This document shows, piece by piece, positions 23,295-29,653 of a stretch of DNA of 44,082 nucleotides (positions are counted from its first letter, which is position 1; the number at the start of each line of letters is the position of its first letter). A program made the position numbers and the translations under genes. The notes below the pieces were generated by a model. That model was given only the letters and a program-made list of their open reading frames with translations, did not search any database and had not been told where the DNA came from. Source of the DNA: Minisyncoccota bacterium (GTDB lineage: Bacteria; Patescibacteriota; Minisyncoccia; UBA6257; 2-01-FULL-56-20). The stretch lies in assembly GCA_025449695.1 (NCBI GenBank), contig JANWIW010000026.1, forward strand, positions 1-44,082, written 5' to 3'.

Positions 23295-24544
23295 TGATGG
23301 GCTCCCCGAAACGCAATCTTTGGATAAACAGAGGCGTGCTTGGAGTCGCGGTGATCGCCGCCGTAGCTACTCTCTATGGGGGGTCGTTGTACTCCCACCT
23401 CAGAGATCAAAACAAAGAAGTTGTCCAGGTGCCCACGGGGAAATTCAGCCTGCCCGCAGGCAGTGAGACTTACCGGATAGTCCAGGCGGAAGAGATCTGG
23501 CCGAAGATACTTGAAGCCACCATCGACCCGCCGGATGTGCATGTCGGCGATGTCCAGAAACTTACGGTCGTGATTCAGGGACCGGATGAGATCGCGTCGG
23601 TGGAGGCAAGGACACAGCTCGATCATGAGTTCAAGGTGATTCCATTGAAATTCACGGGTGAAATTGCAGCCGGAGATCTTCAACCCAACTCTTATTACGT
23701 GAATAAGAACGGGAAACTTGCGGTTGTAGGCCGTTTTTCCCACGGGCTACGGGCTACGGGCTACGGGCTTTCCGCGGCTAGCGCCGCCGAATATCCTAAG
23801 CTCAAATACGAAGCCGAGTGGACCGTCCATGACACGCATGATGAAAAATACAACATGGCTTTCGTGGTCAAGGACGTGAAAGACCGGGAAAATTCGGTCA
23901 CGCTCGCCTGGTCGGATGCGTGCGCTATTCCTGTTTCTGGCGCCTGGAATCTTGGCACCTTCGGCAATTGCACTATCGCTTCTGCCGACGGCGTGGAAGC
24001 GGGCAACGTGACAATTGCCACATGGACGCTTACGCTGAACGCTTCTTTCGCTTGGAATCCAGGTAACAGTATCACCGTCTCGAGCGGGTCCATTGCCATC
24101 GGCTCTGGAGGCTCGCTGGTAGAGTCTTACGTATGGAGCGAAGATACGGATAGCGATAACTACGCGTCATCAACCGGAATGCAGGTATCCGCGACCGATC
24201 CCGGCGTCAGTTGGAGCCGGCGAAGTTCTTTCAATGGCTATGATTGTTACGACTCGAACGCGCAGGCCAAGCCTGGACAAACGGCTTACTTCGCAACTCA
24301 TCGCGGCGACGGGTCGTTCGACTATGATTGCAACAGCACCGAGGGCAAGGAATTCAATTCGGTATATAGCTTAAGCTGCAGTAGTTACCCGGCTTGCAGC
24401 AACATAGGCAATGGAGATGGTTGGTCAGGCTCGGTGCCGGCTTGCGGAGTAGAGGGACAATATTTGAGTCGAGGCTGCAGTGCAGGAGCGTCATCTTGCC
24501 AGATATTAGGAAACAGCAGTTTCTTTGCGCAAACCTGCCGCTAG
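23294..24544 (+). CDS. Secreted protein with MopE-like metal-binding/Cys-rich C-terminus
   Basis: The start overlaps the preceding stop (TGATG; GTG at 23291 or ATG at 23297 are alternatives), so it is translationally coupled to the 766-aa fibre protein. An N-terminal hydrophobic anchor (about 15-30) leads into a beta-rich domain (IDPPDVHVGDVQKLTVVIQG). A Gly/Ser spacer follows, then a C-terminal region with SEDTDSDNY and DCYDSNAQAKPGQTAYF...RGDGSFDYDCNSTE. That pattern recalls the Asp/Cys metal-binding repeats of the MopE type; about twelve cysteines follow. The in-frame word ACGGGCT repeated four times (23742-23769) encodes GLRATGYGL. Confidence 0.78.
   Translation: MMGSPKRNLWINRGVLGVAVIAAVATLYGGSLYSHLRDQNKEVVQVPTGKFSLPAGSETYRIVQAEEIWPKILEATIDPPDVHVGDVQKLTVVIQGPDEIASVEARTQLDHEFKVIPLKFTGEIAAGDLQPNSYYVNKNGKLAVVGRFSHGLRATGYGLSAASAAEYPKLKYEAEWTVHDTHDEKYNMAFVVKDVKDRENSVTLAWSDACAIPVSGAWNLGTFGNCTIASADGVEAGNVTIATWTLTLNASFAWNPGNSITVSSGSIAIGSGGSLVESYVWSEDTDSDNYASSTGMQVSATDPGVSWSRRSSFNGYDCYDSNAQAKPGQTAYFATHRGDGSFDYDCNSTEGKEFNSVYSLSCSSYPACSNIGNGDGWSGSVPACGVEGQYLSRGCSAGASSCQILGNSSFFAQTCR
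23742..23769. repeat. ACGGGCT tandem repeat in frame
   Basis: Four copies of the 7-mer ACGGGCT inside the coding sequence. Because 7 is not a multiple of 3, any change of copy number would shift the frame. Confidence 0.85.
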
Positions 24545-24703
24545 TCCCCTCATGGGAAAAACGCGGCTTGGCTTATACCGGATTCCGGATTACAATATAA
24601 GGCAGAAGTTGTAAAGCGTTGCGGCGCGTGGTCGCTTCGTTTTCAAATCGTTGTCAAATAGCAGAGACTTCCGTTTTTGCTCAAATGCCCAAAAGGAGAC
24701 TCC

Positions 24704-25426
24704 ATGAAACGACTCGTTGTTTTTTCTCTTCTCACCCTGCTCGTTCCCGCCCTTGTCGTCTTCGCCCAAGAAGAACCGTCCCTTGTCCTCCAGCAACTCG
24801 CGGCTTCGATGAGACGCCGGACGATCGGCAGTGGTGGAGGTTCGGTTACGAACCCGGTCGCGTCGGCCGGCGCTTCCGGCTGCGTGCTGCTTGAAGGAGG
24901 GGTCGTATCGAGCCTCTGCATTCTCCCTAGCGGCCTCCTGATCCACCAGGGGAATTTCACGGCGACAGGGGACATGTACGCAAACGGGCAGTTGTCCATC
25001 GGCGGCCGAACCCGCATCGGGGGAGTGGTGACTGCAGCCGGAGCGGCTTTTGAGGGAATTCCGGCATTCTACGTGCCCGGCTACTCTCGGCCGGTGTTCC
25101 CGGTCACAACGGCTCCCTACGGTGTCTTCGAGATGCCTCTCCAGGAGATGTTCGAAAGCTCGAGCGGGATCCGCGTTATGAATGTGCCGGACCTTTTCCT
25201 GGTCTACGTTGACACGGAAAAGTGGTATAGGGTGCAGGTCTTCGTGGATGAGGATGCTCCGGTGAACGCCGCGAACGGGGTCGTAGAATCCGACGTCAGG
25301 ATTCGCGACAAGACCCCGACGCGATTCACTGTAGTGAATCGGAAGGGGACTGCATTTGAGTTCACGCTGAAACTCTCTGGGTTCCAGCGGGGGTTCAAGG
25401 TCCACCCAGCGCTGCCGATTCCATGA
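24704..25426 (+). CDS. Secreted hypothetical protein, 240 aa
   Basis: Not recognised. Signal peptide, residues 1-21 (MKRLVVFSLLTLLVPALVVF, cleavage after FAQ likely). The N-terminal half has short beta repeats (GNFTATGDMYANGQLSIGGR, RIGGVVTAAGAAF) like the stalk motifs of the 766-aa fibre protein. The C-terminal half is a possible receptor-type beta domain (YRVQVFVDEDAPVNAANGVV, TAFEFTLKLSGFQRGFKVHP). The ATG at 24704 is chosen for its SD AAGGAG 8 bases upstream; an upstream in-frame start would lose the signal peptide position. It ends in a UUCG-capped terminator. Confidence 0.78.
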   Translation: MKRLVVFSLLTLLVPALVVFAQEEPSLVLQQLAASMRRRTIGSGGGSVTNPVASAGASGCVLLEGGVVSSLCILPSGLLIHQGNFTATGDMYANGQLSIGGRTRIGGVVTAAGAAFEGIPAFYVPGYSRPVFPVTTAPYGVFEMPLQEMFESSSGIRVMNVPDLFLVYVDTEKWYRVQVFVDEDAPVNAANGVVESDVRIRDKTPTRFTVVNRKGTAFEFTLKLSGFQRGFKVHPALPIP

Positions 25427-25449
25427 AAAGAAAACAGGACCAAAAACAA

Positions 25450-25479
25450 GGCCCGGGAATTCGTTCCCGGGCCCGTTTT
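25450..25479 (+). terminator. Strong UUCG-loop terminator
   Basis: GGCCCGGGAA and TTCCCGGGCC form a perfect 10 bp stem with loop TTCG, followed by CGTTTTC. Confidence 0.9.
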
Positions 25480-25487
25480 CAATGCTA

Positions 25488-25516
25488 TTGACATTTTTAA
25501 TCATTAGGTGTACAAT
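25488..25516 (+). promoter_or_regulatory. Consensus sigma70 promoter of the small Cys peptide gene
   Basis: TTGACA (25488-25493), exactly 17 bp, TACAAT (25511-25516). Predicted leader of about 47 AT-rich bases before the ATG. It is the best-matching promoter in the window. Confidence 0.85.
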
Positions 25517-25569
25517 TAGTACATCAATCAAAAAGGTCGTCGGATTTTATCAAAACGTAAACAAAATCA

Positions 25570-25800
25570 ATGAAAAAGCTTATTATCCTCGCTGCGGTCG
25601 TACTCGGTCTCGCAGGCTACATGGTCGCTCCTTCAGCCCTTGCTGCGAAACGTCCGCCCCTCACTCCGTGCACCGGCAACTGCCTTCCGCAGTATGAGCC
25701 CAAGCGTCCGCCGCTGATCCCTTGTACTGGTAACTGCCTTCCGAAACATGACGGCAGTTCAAACGGAAAAGAACGGTCCGCGCTGCCCCGGTTCCCTTAA
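25570..25800 (+). CDS. Small secreted peptide with tandem CxxxC repeats, 76 aa
   Basis: Signal peptide, residues 1-25 (LIILAAVVLGLAGYMVAPSALA, cleavage after ALA). The mature peptide of about 50 residues has two copies of KRPPL[T/I]PCTGNCLP (27-40 and 45-58), giving cysteines 34, 38, 52 and 56. The tail is DGSSNGKERSALPRFP. I know no family for it. The expression unit is self-contained: consensus promoter, AT-rich leader, strong terminator. Two disulfide loops or metal sites are plausible. Candidate roles are secreted effector, toxin-like peptide or surface ligand; none can be shown from sequence. Confidence 0.8.
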   Translation: MKKLIILAAVVLGLAGYMVAPSALAAKRPPLTPCTGNCLPQYEPKRPPLIPCTGNCLPKHDGSSNGKERSALPRFP

Positions 25801-25819
25801 ACTCACCAACTCAGGAAAG

Positions 25820-25850
25820 AAAAAACCCGCCCTCAGCGGGTTTTTTCTTT
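25820..25850 (+). terminator. Intrinsic terminator
   Basis: AAAAAACCCGC and GCGGGTTTTTT flank CCTCA; classic GC stem with a T tract, 19 bases after the small-peptide stop. Confidence 0.92.
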
Positions 25851-25893
25851 TGCATTTGTGGATGCAAGCGTCTCCATGATATTGTCTATAACA

Positions 25894-27246
25894 ATGCTTC
25901 AATCGCGGCTTTTTTCAAAGACTTTGCGCGACGCCCCCAAGGACGAGGAGACCGCCAACGCCAAGCTCCTGGTCCGTGCCGGTTACGTGGATAAATTAAT
26001 GGCGGGAGCTTACTCCTACATGCCCCTTGGTGTGCGGGTGCTTAAGAAGATCGAACAGGTTGTGCGCGAAGAGATGGACGCGATGGGTGGCCAGGAGGTT
26101 CTCATGCCCATGCTCCACCCCAAGGCTAACTGGCAGGCCACCGGCGGTTGGGACAGCATCGACGTTCTTTTCAAGATAAAGAGCCGCACGGAGAAAGAGT
26201 ATGCCCTTGGGCAGAGCGAGGAAGAAGTGGTGACGCCGCTGGTCATGTCACGCATCCAGACGTATAAGGATCTGCCGGTGGCGGTGTACCAGATCCACTG
26301 GAAGTTCCGCGACGAGCTTCGCGCCAAATCCGGGCTCCTGCGCGGCCGAGAGTTCTTTATGAAGGACATGTACAGCTTTCATGAGTCCCAGGAGGACTTC
26401 GATAGGTTTTACGGCGTGGCCAAGCAGGCCTACCTCAAAGTTTTCGAGCGTCTGGGCCTCGTCGCCAAGGTCACCGAGGCTTCCGGTGGAAGTTTCAGCG
26501 AGAAGATATCCTACGAGTTCATGGTCCTGACGGATGCGGGTGAGGACGATATTTTGTACTGCGATGCGTGCGAGTTCTGCGTGAACGCGGAGATCGCCAA
26601 GCAGAAAGAGAAAGACGCTTGTCCCAAGTGCGGCCCGCCGAATGGCGAGGCTCGCCCAAAGGGCGGCAAGGGTTCGCTCACTAAGGCGCGCGCTTCGGAG
26701 GTGGGAAATGTGTTTGACCTGGGCCAGAAGTACGGCAAGGACTTCGACCTGGCATTCATGGACCGCGAAGGCAAGCGCCAGTATCCGGTGATGGGCTGTT
26801 ACGGTATCGGCATCTCCCGGCTCATGGGCGTGCTCGCAGAGAAATTTCATGACGAGAGCGGTCTGCTCTGGCCGCACGCCGTGGCGCCGTTCGATGTGCA
26901 TCTCCTCAGGCTGGGATCCACCTCCGCTAAAGCTGCGGCGGACGAGCAGGGGACTTCTTCTTCGCCCAAGGCTTCCACCGTCGCTAAAGCTTTGGCGGAC
27001 GAGACGGAAGGGCACAGCACGGGCTCCGAGGTTTATCAAGATTTACAAGCCGCGGGGCTCACGGTACTCTATGACGAGCGCGCAGTGTCCGCGGGCCAGA
27101 AGTTCGCGGATGCGGACCTCATCGGTATCCCTTGGCGGGCGATACTATCGCCGAAGACGGGGGACAAGATCGAGGTGAAGCGGCGCGGTAGCGACGACGT
27201 AAAGCTGGTTTCGGTAAGCGAGTTTGTAAAAATGTTGGTATCTTGA
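25894..27246 (+). CDS. proS: Proline--tRNA ligase without editing domain
   Basis: Class II synthetase charging tRNA-Pro. Motif 2 is FRDELRAKSGLLRGREFFMK (138-157) and motif 3 GCYGIGISRLMG (301-312), followed by the C-terminal anticodon domain. At 450 aa it lacks the roughly 180-residue INS editing domain of the E. coli type between motifs 2 and 3; only a short Cys-rich segment (C223, C226, C229, C243, C246) stands there. Residues about 341-377 (STSAKAAADEQGTSSSPKAS) are an in-frame repeat insertion between catalytic and anticodon domains. The start is set at MLQSRLFSKTL by family alignment; TG-A-TATTGT (25877-25885) would make it leaderless. An ATG at 25876 is possible. Confidence 0.95.
   Translation: MLQSRLFSKTLRDAPKDEETANAKLLVRAGYVDKLMAGAYSYMPLGVRVLKKIEQVVREEMDAMGGQEVLMPMLHPKANWQATGGWDSIDVLFKIKSRTEKEYALGQSEEEVVTPLVMSRIQTYKDLPVAVYQIHWKFRDELRAKSGLLRGREFFMKDMYSFHESQEDFDRFYGVAKQAYLKVFERLGLVAKVTEASGGSFSEKISYEFMVLTDAGEDDILYCDACEFCVNAEIAKQKEKDACPKCGPPNGEARPKGGKGSLTKARASEVGNVFDLGQKYGKDFDLAFMDREGKRQYPVMGCYGIGISRLMGVLAEKFHDESGLLWPHAVAPFDVHLLRLGSTSAKAAADEQGTSSSPKASTVAKALADETEGHSTGSEVYQDLQAAGLTVLYDERAVSAGQKFADADLIGIPWRAILSPKTGDKIEVKRRGSDDVKLVSVSEFVKMLVS
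26644..26656. repeat. GGCGAGGCTCGCC palindrome in frame in proS
   Basis: Identical 13-mer to 5637-5649 in atpD; here it encodes part of GEARPKGG in the Cys-rich linker. Confidence 0.5.
26926..27004. repeat. Double CGCTAAAGCT element in frame in proS
   Basis: CCGCTAAAGCTGCGGCGGAC and GTCGCTAAAGCTTTGGCGGA are two diverged copies about 58 bases apart, translated as SAKAAADE and VAKALADE. A third relative lies in valS. Confidence 0.75.
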
Positions 27247-27249
27247 AGC

Positions 27250-27316
27250 GTAGAGCATATGTCGTGAGTGCGTAATCATCCGACCCTACGCACTACGACC
27301 TACTCACTACGCACTA
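27250..27316. repeat. GTGAGTGCGTA inverted repeat before mreB
   Basis: GTCGTGAGTGCGTA pairs with TACGCACTACGAC, and ACTCACTACGCAC continues the arm. It fills the proS-mreB gap up to seven bases before the mreB ATG. Confidence 0.75.
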
Positions 27317-27323
27317 TCTATTC

Positions 27324-28358
27324 ATGTCCCTCTTCGATTCATTCTTCAAGGACGTCGGCATAGACCTCGGCACCGCGAACACGCTTATCTATGAACGCCA
27401 TAAGGGTCTCGTCATCGACGAGCCGACCGTGGCCGCGATCAACAACAAGACGAACGAGATCCTGGCGGTGGGCGACAAGGCCAAGAAGATGTTGGAGCGC
27501 ACGCCCTCGCACATCAGCGTGGTGAGGCCGCTTCAGAACGGCGTGATTTCCGATTTCGACATGGCCTATGAGATGCTCCGTCAGTTCCTGAAGTCCATCG
27601 CCGGACCCTTCGGTTTCCGGCGGGGTGTTTTGGGTGTCCCGAACGACCTGACCGAGGTGGAGCGGAAATCCGTGGAAGACGTGGCCAAGAACGCGGGATG
27701 CGCCAAGGTAAACCTGGTGGAATCCCTGGTCGCGGCTGCTCTCGGTGCGGACCTGCCCATCGAATCCCCGACGGCTTCCCTTGTGATCGATATCGGCGGA
27801 GGCACGTCCGACATAGGTGTCATTTCCATGGGTGGCATCGTCATATCCCGCACTCTCCGGGTCGCGGGGGACAAGCTGAACGAGGATATCATCCGGTTCC
27901 TGCGGGAGGAGTTCAAGCTCGCCATCGGCGAGCCGACCGCGGAGTTCGCGAAGATCGCTGTTGGTTCGGCGGTGCCGGTGGAGAAGCTCGAGGTGCCGGT
28001 ACGGGGGCGTGACCTCGCGAGCGGCTTGCCGCGGGAGGTCCTGGTCAAGAACATTCACATACGGGCGGCGATCGCGAAGTCGCTGACCACCATGCTGGAA
28101 TCCATTCACGAGGTGATCGAGGGCGCGCCGCCGGAGCTCGCCGGCGACATGCTGCGCCAGGGCATCGTGGTCTGCGGCGGAGGCGCCCTTCTGCGCGGTT
28201 TGGATCATCTGATCGAGAAAGAGACCTCGGTGACCACCCACATGGCTCCGGAACCTTTGACCTGCATGGTGAGGGGCTTGGGACGCATCGTGGACAACTT
28301 CGATCACTACGGCAATCTCCTGGATAATCCCCTGAAGCCGGTGGATATACAGCTATAG
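27324..28358 (+). CDS. mreB: Rod-shape-determining actin homolog MreB
   Basis: Cytoskeletal ATPase that guides lateral wall synthesis at the inner membrane. N-terminal FDSFFKDVGIDLGTANTLIY (phosphate 1 motif), VIDIGGGTSDIGVISMGG (phosphate 2) and GIVVCGGGALLRGLDHLI (adenosine motif) are all present. Length (344 aa) is normal. It is the head of mreB-mreC-mreD-mrdA, with genes separated by GAATCTG repeats. Its TAG (28356-28358) is the first part of such a repeat. Confidence 0.98.
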   Translation: MSLFDSFFKDVGIDLGTANTLIYERHKGLVIDEPTVAAINNKTNEILAVGDKAKKMLERTPSHISVVRPLQNGVISDFDMAYEMLRQFLKSIAGPFGFRRGVLGVPNDLTEVERKSVEDVAKNAGCAKVNLVESLVAAALGADLPIESPTASLVIDIGGGTSDIGVISMGGIVISRTLRVAGDKLNEDIIRFLREEFKLAIGEPTAEFAKIAVGSAVPVEKLEVPVRGRDLASGLPREVLVKNIHIRAAIAKSLTTMLESIHEVIEGAPPELAGDMLRQGIVVCGGGALLRGLDHLIEKETSVTTHMAPEPLTCMVRGLGRIVDNFDHYGNLLDNPLKPVDIQL

Positions 28359-28451
28359 AATTTGGAATCTGGAATCTAGAATCTAGTATGAATACACTAA
28401 AGATCGACGTTTCAGTCCTCCAGATTCAAGATTCCAAATTCTAGATTCTAT
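28357..28451. repeat. GAATCTG inverted repeat between mreB and mreC
   Basis: Forward words GAATTTGGAATCTGGAATC, loop of about 35 bases, reverse words CAGATTCAAGATTCC. It overlaps the mreB stop. Confidence 0.85.
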
Positions 28452-28456
28452 TTCCC

Positions 28457-29119
28457 ATGCGCCGCGATACCCTTTTCATCACCATCCTCTCGATATTCCT
28501 CATTTGCCTTTTCGCGTTCGGCTCGCGCCTCGGCATGAGGCTCCAGACCCTTCTCGCCGGCCCGGTGCCGCAGGGGTCCGCGGTCATGGAGAGTATTGCC
28601 ACCATCTCCCGCACCATCGAAGGCTATGGGGTGATGCGCACCACGAACGCCGCAGGCGGGAGGAATGTTCCCGTCTATTCCCGGTACCCTTTCAACCTGA
28701 AAAACGAGTTTCTGCTGGCGGTGGGTGAGGACCAGCATGTGGAAGCGGGCGACGTGGCGCTCTATCAGGGTTCCGTCTTCGGCAGCGTGGAGAAGGTCTT
28801 TAAAGGTTCCGCCCTGGTTCAGACCGTGTTCGACAGCCGCACCAAGATCCCGGTGCGCATCGGCGCAGCAGGCGCCGATGCCCGTCTGGTCGGCGGCCCG
28901 GAGCCGAGGCTCACCTTGATCCCCAAGGCAGCGGATATCTCCGAGAACGCCGCGGTCTATGCCGCCGGGGTAGGCTGGCCGTATGGCGCTCCCTTGGGCA
29001 CCCTGCGCGGCTTGGAGGATGCTCCCGACAACATCTATCGCATCGGGACCCTGCGAGTGTTCTACAACCCGGCAGGGGTGACGGAGGTGACCCTTTTGCC
29101 GCACGCGGAAAATAGATAG
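28457..29119 (+). CDS. mreC: Rod shape-determining protein MreC, short
   Basis: Bitopic inner-membrane scaffold linking MreB to the wall synthases. N-terminal membrane helix at about residues 8-25 (FITILSIFLICLFAFGSRL), short helical neck, then beta domains (FLLAVGEDQHVEAGDVALYQ, GSVFGSVEKVFKGSALVQTV). Its 220 aa is short beside the usual 270-330 aa, mainly in the coiled coil. The TAG stop abuts the next repeat. Confidence 0.88.
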   Translation: MRRDTLFITILSIFLICLFAFGSRLGMRLQTLLAGPVPQGSAVMESIATISRTIEGYGVMRTTNAAGGRNVPVYSRYPFNLKNEFLLAVGEDQHVEAGDVALYQGSVFGSVEKVFKGSALVQTVFDSRTKIPVRIGAAGADARLVGGPEPRLTLIPKAADISENAAVYAAGVGWPYGAPLGTLRGLEDAPDNIYRIGTLRVFYNPAGVTEVTLLPHAENR

Positions 29120-29191
29120 AATCTGGTATCTAGAATCTGGTATCTGAATCAGGACAGCTCAGCCCAGATTCCAGATTCCAGATGCTAGATT
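29117..29191. repeat. GAATCTGGTATCT inverted repeat between mreC and mreD
   Basis: Two tandem AGAATCTGGTATCT words, a loop, then complementary CAGATTCCAGATTCCAGATG. It starts inside the mreC stop codon. Confidence 0.85.
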
Positions 29192-29199
29192 CTTCTGCC

Positions 29200-29649
29200 A
29201 TGTCTAACCCTTCCAAATTCGCCGCCGCGTTCGTCATCCTTCTCCTCGTGCTTGGCGTGGTGCTCAAGATGAAGCTCTTCTTCGGCTGGGCGCCGGATCT
29301 CATCCTCGCCATGGCGGTGGTGTTCGGCCTGGTATTCAGCCTCGGCGAAACGCTCTTTCTCTCCGCATTCGCGGCATGGGTCCTGAACTGGCGTCCCGTA
29401 CCGGCGCCGGAGCTCGCGGTGCTCGTCGGGATCGCGATCATCGCCTATTTCGGACGGTATTTTATGCCATGGCAGAGATGGCTCTCTCTTTTGATACTCA
29501 CTTTGGGCGGGACCCTCCTTCTCTATCTTGCCGCTTCCCCTTCGCTCCTTGCCGCCAATTTGGGGTTTATACTTGCCGACGGCGCACTATCTGCCGCCTT
29601 CGGATTCCTAGCCCTCCGCCTCTTCCGGTTTTTCTACGGCAAGCGCTGA
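29200..29649 (+). CDS. mreD: MreD-like membrane protein
   Basis: Five hydrophobic segments in 149 aa (FAAAFVILLLVLGVVLKMKL, DLILAMAVVFGLVFSLGETL, ELAVLVGIAIIAYFGRYF and two more). Position between mreC and mrdA, and size, fit MreD; sequence signatures of MreD are weak, so the call rests on context. An upstream in-frame ATG at 29182 lies inside the repeat, so 29200 is preferred. Confidence 0.72.
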   Translation: MSNPSKFAAAFVILLLVLGVVLKMKLFFGWAPDLILAMAVVFGLVFSLGETLFLSAFAAWVLNWRPVPAPELAVLVGIAIIAYFGRYFMPWQRWLSLLILTLGGTLLLYLAASPSLLAANLGFILADGALSAAFGFLALRLFRFFYGKR

Positions 29650-29653
29650 GCTC

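Noticed and set aside
27339-28307. 322-aa minus-strand frame opposite mreB
   Set aside because: Shadow of mreB; His/Arg-rich composition typical of antisense frames.
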